Source: Actinomyces sp. B33 (GTDB lineage: Bacteria > Actinomycetota > Actinomycetes > Actinomycetales > Actinomycetaceae). Taken from it: a stretch of 64,000 nucleotides of DNA. The stretch is taken from contig NZ_JAMRYR010000004.1 in the NCBI RefSeq assembly GCF_028437565.1, positions 248,001 to 312,000 of the forward strand, read 5' to 3'. Of this stretch, positions 61,016-64,000 are shown piece by piece. Made by a program: the position numbers and the translations under genes. Every line of letters starts with the position of its first letter. Positions within the stretch are counted from its first letter, which is position 1. The notes under the pieces are model-generated. The model saw only the letters and a program-made list of their open reading frames with translations, had not been told where the DNA came from and did no database searches.

Positions 61016-62257
61016 TTATCGGGCTCGATTGTCACAGCGAATAGCGATGATCGCGCGATGACGGCCCTCCAGGCGCGTGGCGATGACGACGGCGTCGGCG
61101 TCCCCGGTCAGGGACAGGCGCGCCCGCAGGGCGGCCGGGTCGATGTCGGCGCCGCGCTTCTTGATCTCGACGCGGCCGGCGCCCATCGCCCGCAGGGCGG
61201 CGGTGATCGCCTTGGGGCGCAGGGCGACGGCGTCGACGACCTCGAAGCGTCGGACGAAGGGGGAGGCGGGCAGGTCATCGCCGGTGAGGTAGGCGATGCG
61301 CTCGGACACGCAGTGGGCGCCGAGGTCGGCCGCGAGGCGGGCGACGCAGCCGGAGCGGATGACCGCGGCGTCCGGTTCGGCGATGACCGATCCGAGGGGG
61401 CCGACGGGGGCTGCGGGCACGGGCGCGTCGGCACGGCGGACGTCGGGGTCGCTCAGGCGGTGTGCGCGGCCCGAGCGGATGACGACGGCGGTGCGCCCGG
61501 GTCCCTCCGGGGCCAGGTCCGGCGACCAGACGGCGGCCTCGACGAGGTCGGAGTCGACGCTCGTCCATTCCGCCCGCCAGTCGCCGGGCAGCGCCGAGTG
61601 GTCGATGCCGGGGGCGAGCTTGGCGCCGACCCGGGGGATGCTTTCGCTCCAGGCGAGGACGGCGGACAGGGGCGGGGACCAGGACTCGGGGTCGTGCAGG
61701 CGCGTCGAGCCGCGGGCGGCGCCGGTGCGTCGGGCGGGGTCGGCGTAGATCGCGTCGACGCCGCGCGCCGTCAAGTCCTGGGGGTCGAGGTCGGTGGCGT
61801 CTCCGAGTTCGACGCGGGCGTCGGGGAAGGCGCGCAGGTTGACGGCGGCCGCGGCGGCGGCCTCGTCGTCGATGTCGATGGCGAGGACCCCCAGGCCCAG
61901 GCCGGCCATGGCCATCGCGTCGGCGCCGATCCCGCAGCCCAGGTCGGCGACGCGGGTGGCGCCGGAGTCGACGTATCGCCGGGCGTGGAGGGCGGCGACG
62001 ACGAGGCGGGTCGCCTGTTCGAGTCCGTCCCGGGTGAAGATCATCGATCGGGCGAAGTCGCCGAATTTGGCCTCGGCGCGGTCGCGCAGGGCGAGTTGGC
62101 CGAGGACGGCGGCGGCCGTCTCGGGGGAGACGCCGGAGCGGCGCAGGGCCCGTCCGAGGGCGAGGGGATCGGTGGAGGCGCGTTCGGGGCGCGACTCCCA
62201 CGCCTGGAGGAGCTCCCACCCGGGGGAGGAGAGGATCGGTTCGAGGCAGGAGGGCAC
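61016..62257 (-). CDS. Class I SAM-dependent methyltransferase with THUMP-like C-terminal domain
   Basis: 413 aa. The Rossmann methyltransferase core has VADLGCGIGADAMAMAGLG (SAM loop), LAIDIDDEAA and IYADPARR in the position of the catalytic motif IV. The C-terminal third (about 330-410) matches the THUMP-like domain of actinobacterial proteins (VEIKKRGADIDPAALRARL). An RNA methyltransferase role is likely but the target is unknown. Confidence 0.85.
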   Translation of the reverse strand: MPSCLEPILSSPGWELLQAWESRPERASTDPLALGRALRRSGVSPETAAAVLGQLALRDRAEAKFGDFARSMIFTRDGLEQATRLVVAALHARRYVDSGATRVADLGCGIGADAMAMAGLGLGVLAIDIDDEAAAAAAVNLRAFPDARVELGDATDLDPQDLTARGVDAIYADPARRTGAARGSTRLHDPESWSPPLSAVLAWSESIPRVGAKLAPGIDHSALPGDWRAEWTSVDSDLVEAAVWSPDLAPEGPGRTAVVIRSGRAHRLSDPDVRRADAPVPAAPVGPLGSVIAEPDAAVIRSGCVARLAADLGAHCVSERIAYLTGDDLPASPFVRRFEVVDAVALRPKAITAALRAMGAGRVEIKKRGADIDPAALRARLSLTGDADAVVIATRLEGRHRAIIAIRCDNRAR

Positions 62258-62691
62258 GGGGGAATTGTGTCATGAGCGCATTCGTGTGGGGTTCCGGCCG
62301 GTGGCGGATGGGCTTCCGCTGTCCGGTGGCGTCGCCGGTGCCGGAAGAGGGAGCCGGTGCGTCGGCGCGCGTGCGCGGGGACGGCGCCCACTCGCCGCGC
62401 ATCGCTGCGACCATCCCGCGCGTCGGCGCGCGCGTGAGGGGGAGCCTGTCCGCGGGCGGGCGTGTTCGACGGGGCGCGGGACGGCGAGTGCCCGGCGGTG
62501 GGGCCGATGAGGCCCCGGCGCGGCGCTCGGAGCATCCGGGAGGACGTGTTGGCACTCGGCTTGCCGGAGTGCCAACACGAGCCTAGACTCGACCCCGGAA
62601 CGCGGCGAGGAGCCGCGGTCGTGTCCCGCGCCTGACCCCCGCGACGGCAGGGAAGGGACGGTATTCGTCATCTGTGAGAAAGGGAGTCGCC
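62258..62691. other. 434-bp region before groES: no gene, CIRCE promoter at the end
   Basis: Bases 62258-62540 are very GC-rich with two short GCGTCGGCGCGCG stretches and no convincing gene; a 104-codon frame from 62272 is Arg/Gly-rich and lacks a ribosome-binding site. The remainder carries the groES promoter and operator. Confidence 0.6.
62546..62589 (+). promoter_or_regulatory. CIRCE (HrcA) operator and groES promoter
   Basis: TTGGCACTC (62549-62557), a 9-nt spacer and GAGTGCCAA (62567-62575) match the CIRCE consensus TTAGCACTC-N9-GAGTGCTAA, with symmetry extending to GTG/CAC outside. TTGCCG (62561-62566) and TAGACT (62584-62589), 17 bp apart, form the promoter, so HrcA would cover the -35 region. 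Confidence 0.9.
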
Positions 62692-62988
62692 ATGTCGATC
62701 TCCATCAAGCCCCTCGAGGACCGCATCGTCATCCGTCAGGTCGAGGCCGAGCAGACCACCGCCTCGGGCCTGGTCATCCCGGACACCGCCAAGGAGAAGC
62801 CCCAGGAGGGCGAGGTCATCGCCGTCGGCCCGGGCCGCATCGACGACAACGGCAACCGCGTGCCGGTCGACGTCTCCGTCGGCGATGTCGTGATCTACAG
62901 CCGTTACGGCGGCACCGAGGTCAAGTACGAGGGCCAGGAGTACCAGATCCTCTCGGCCCGCGACGTCCTCGCGGTCGTCGAGCGCTGA
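62692..62988 (+). CDS. groES: Co-chaperonin GroES
   Basis: 98 aa, canonical length. [23 protein letters not shown], the mobile loop [18 protein letters not shown], the roof-side VIAVGPG and the C-terminal [10 protein letters not shown] are typical. GroES caps the GroEL cavity during protein folding. ATG 62692 follows AAGGGAG. No groEL follows; the next gene is convergent, so groEL must be elsewhere. Confidence 0.97.
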   Translation: MSISIKPLEDRIVIRQVEAEQTTASGLVIPDTAKEKPQEGEVIAVGPGRIDDNGNRVPVDVSVGDVVIYSRYGGTEVKYEGQEYQILSARDVLAVVER

Positions 62989-63017
62989 TCGCTCACCCGG
63001 TCGGATCGGCCGGGAGG

Positions 63018-63047
63018 ACGGGCCTCACCCCTCGGGGTGGGGCCCGT
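63018..63047. terminator. Bidirectional terminator between groES and ccdA-like gene
   Basis: A 14-bp stem (63018-63031 with 63034-63047, one mismatch) with a TC loop, rich in GGGCC/CACCCC. It overlaps the stop codon of the convergent ccdA-like gene (63025-63027). Confidence 0.7.
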
Positions 63048-63870
63048 TCCGCGTCCGCTGGGGGCGCATCGCCCAGACGGCGGCGACCAGGAGCGCGACG
63101 GAGACGGCGATGAGCCACCACGGCATCCGGGCGCCGAGGTCGATGATCCGTTCCTCCCACGCGGCCAGGCGCTCGGAGCCGACGAGGGAGCCGAGGGGGT
63201 TCGTCGGCCCGACGACGAGCATCCCCAGGCCCAGCGCGACGAGGATCGCGCCGGACACGGCGTTCGTCCACGTCGTCGCCCGTCCCAGGAGGGTGAGCGG
63301 ACGCGGTCTGAGGAGGCGGCGGGTCCTGTCCCCGGCCGTCTGCCAGGCCAGGGCGAGGGCGCCGAGGGGCGCGGCCATCCCCGTCGCGTAGAGGGTCATG
63401 AGGAGGGCCCCTCGCGCCGGGTCGCCGCCCAGGCCGGCGGAGACGAGGACGGCGCCGAGGATCGGCCCGGCGCAGCCCACTCCCGCTAAGCCGTAGGCGG
63501 CTCCCAGGAGGAAGACCGCCAGGGGCTTCGAGGAGTCCCGGTCGGCTTGCGCTCGGGCGCGGGGCCGAGGCCACCGGGGGGTCTCGACGGCGAGGGCCTG
63601 GAGGATCCCCAGGACGATGACGATGGCCGCGCCGATGCGGGTGATGAGGCCCATATGGTCGCGCAGGACGGCGCCGAGGGTCGAGGCGGCCATCCCCAGG
63701 GGCAGGAGGACGGCGAGGAGCCCGAGCCAGAAGGTCGCGGTGCGGGCGATGAGGGTCGTCGGGGAGGCGAAGGCGTAGGCGAAGAAAGCCGGCAGGAGCA
63801 TCACCGAGCACGGGGCGACGAGGGTAAGAACGCCGCCCAGGAGCGCGGCGATGGGCGCGATGTCACTCAT
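63025..63870 (-). CDS. CcdA/DsbD-like thiol-disulfide transmembrane electron carrier
   Basis: 281 aa with about six to seven membrane helices. The two conserved cysteines of the CcdA fold are in LVAPCSVMLLPAF (helix 1) and LAGVGCAGPILGAV (helix 4). These proteins carry reducing power from cytoplasmic thioredoxin to extracytoplasmic thiol proteins. It overlaps the upstream DsbA-like gene by 8 nt, pairing carrier and partner. Confidence 0.85.
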   Translation of the reverse strand: MSDIAPIAALLGGVLTLVAPCSVMLLPAFFAYAFASPTTLIARTATFWLGLLAVLLPLGMAASTLGAVLRDHMGLITRIGAAIVIVLGILQALAVETPRWPRPRARAQADRDSSKPLAVFLLGAAYGLAGVGCAGPILGAVLVSAGLGGDPARGALLMTLYATGMAAPLGALALAWQTAGDRTRRLLRPRPLTLLGRATTWTNAVSGAILVALGLGMLVVGPTNPLGSLVGSERLAAWEERIIDLGARMPWWLIAVSVALLVAAVWAMRPQRTRNGPHPEG

Positions 63871-64000
63871 TCCCGGTCGATCGGGCCTGTTCGAGGACGG
63901 TCGTGCGGATGTAGTCGAGATCCTTGTAGCCCGAGATCACGGCGTCGCCGACGATCATGAAGGGCGTGCCGGTGATGCCGATCTCGTAGGCGTGCTGCTT
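63863..64000 (-). CDS. DsbA-like thioredoxin-fold protein, C-terminal end (cut by window edge)
   Basis: The last 45 codons only. It contains the cis-proline loop GITGTPFMIVGD and ends LEQARSTGNE before TGA. The CXXC active site, if present, is outside the window. Overlap with the ccdA-like gene suggests it is that protein's redox partner. Confidence 0.75.
   Translation of the reverse strand, partial: KQHAYEIGITGTPFMIVGDAVISGYKDLDYIRTTVLEQARSTGNE

Noticed and set aside
62272-62586. 104-codon plus-strand frame before groES
   Set aside because: Runs into the CIRCE operator, Arg/Gly-rich, no ribosome-binding site or homology that I can recognise.

Overview
The window is high-GC DNA with an actinobacterial gene order (truA-rplM-rpsI-glmM, coaA/glmS, nnr-alr-tsaE-tsaB-rimI, tsaD, groES under a CIRCE operator). 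GC-rich third codon positions, many GTG starts, ATGA/GTGA gene overlaps and frequent leaderless promoters (a -10 box 6-7 nt before the start codon) point to an Actinomyces/Schaalia-like member of the Actinomycetales. This is inferred from style and synteny; no 16S gene is present. No prophage, transposase, integrase, CRISPR array or tRNA was recognised.

Layout. A housekeeping backbone is interrupted by accessory cassettes. 1-4496: ROK-type sugar kinase (5' cut by the window edge), truA, rplM-rpsI, glmM. 4497-5366: repeat-rich non-coding DNA. 5367-15436: surface-glycopolymer island (TagD-like cytidylyltransferase, CDP-alcohol phosphotransferase, two GT2 glycosyltransferases, an NTF2-like membrane protein, a flippase, a large secreted fibrinogen-like protein, a TagA/WecG-type transferase). 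15479-16295: a relic of the glmM 3' end and the same intergenic repeats again. 16296-19340: coaA and glmS. 19618-26677: a sugar cassette of lower GC (bicupin, ribose-type ABC importer, LacI regulator, TIM-barrel epimerase) with two matching LacI operators. 27043-31919: nnr-alr-tsaE-tsaB-rimI. 32130-52049: signalling and polysaccharide island, with FHA and Ser/Thr kinase genes, and an RDD-FHA/transglutaminase-like/DUF58/MoxR/giant Ig-FN3 operon headed by an initiating sugar transferase (related to the PFNA cluster of Bifidobacterium), diverging from Wzz-like and Wzy-like genes. 52270-55710: sdhCAB. 55881-58492: two small membrane proteins and an AlbA_2/HATPase/wHTH regulator. 58704-64000: tsaD, a carboxylate-amine ligase, a THUMP-like methyltransferase, groES, a CcdA/DsbD-like membrane protein and the end of a DsbA-like protein.

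How it fits together. The two polysaccharide loci look complementary: the first supplies precursor activation, glycosyltransferases and flippase, the second supplies the initiating phosphosugar transferase, chain-length control and polymerase/ligase. The kinase/FHA/MoxR/DUF58 module may regulate or assemble the envelope structures.

Most notable signals: (1) accessory segments bracketed by direct repeats that carry the 3' end of a gene (glmM, about 11.06 kb apart; rimI, a 30-bp exact repeat 20.13 kb apart; the AlbA_2 gene, an 85-bp repeat 1,499 bp apart), with no visible recombinase; (2) a symmetric array of six 7-bp half-sites with 12-bp period next to the AlbA_2 regulator, partly duplicated over its own start codon; (3) a roughly 200-bp intergenic repeat unit built round a 62-bp hairpin; (4) a 28-bp perfect palindrome in the divergent polysaccharide promoter region; (5) a transglutaminase-like protein without the nucleophilic cysteine.
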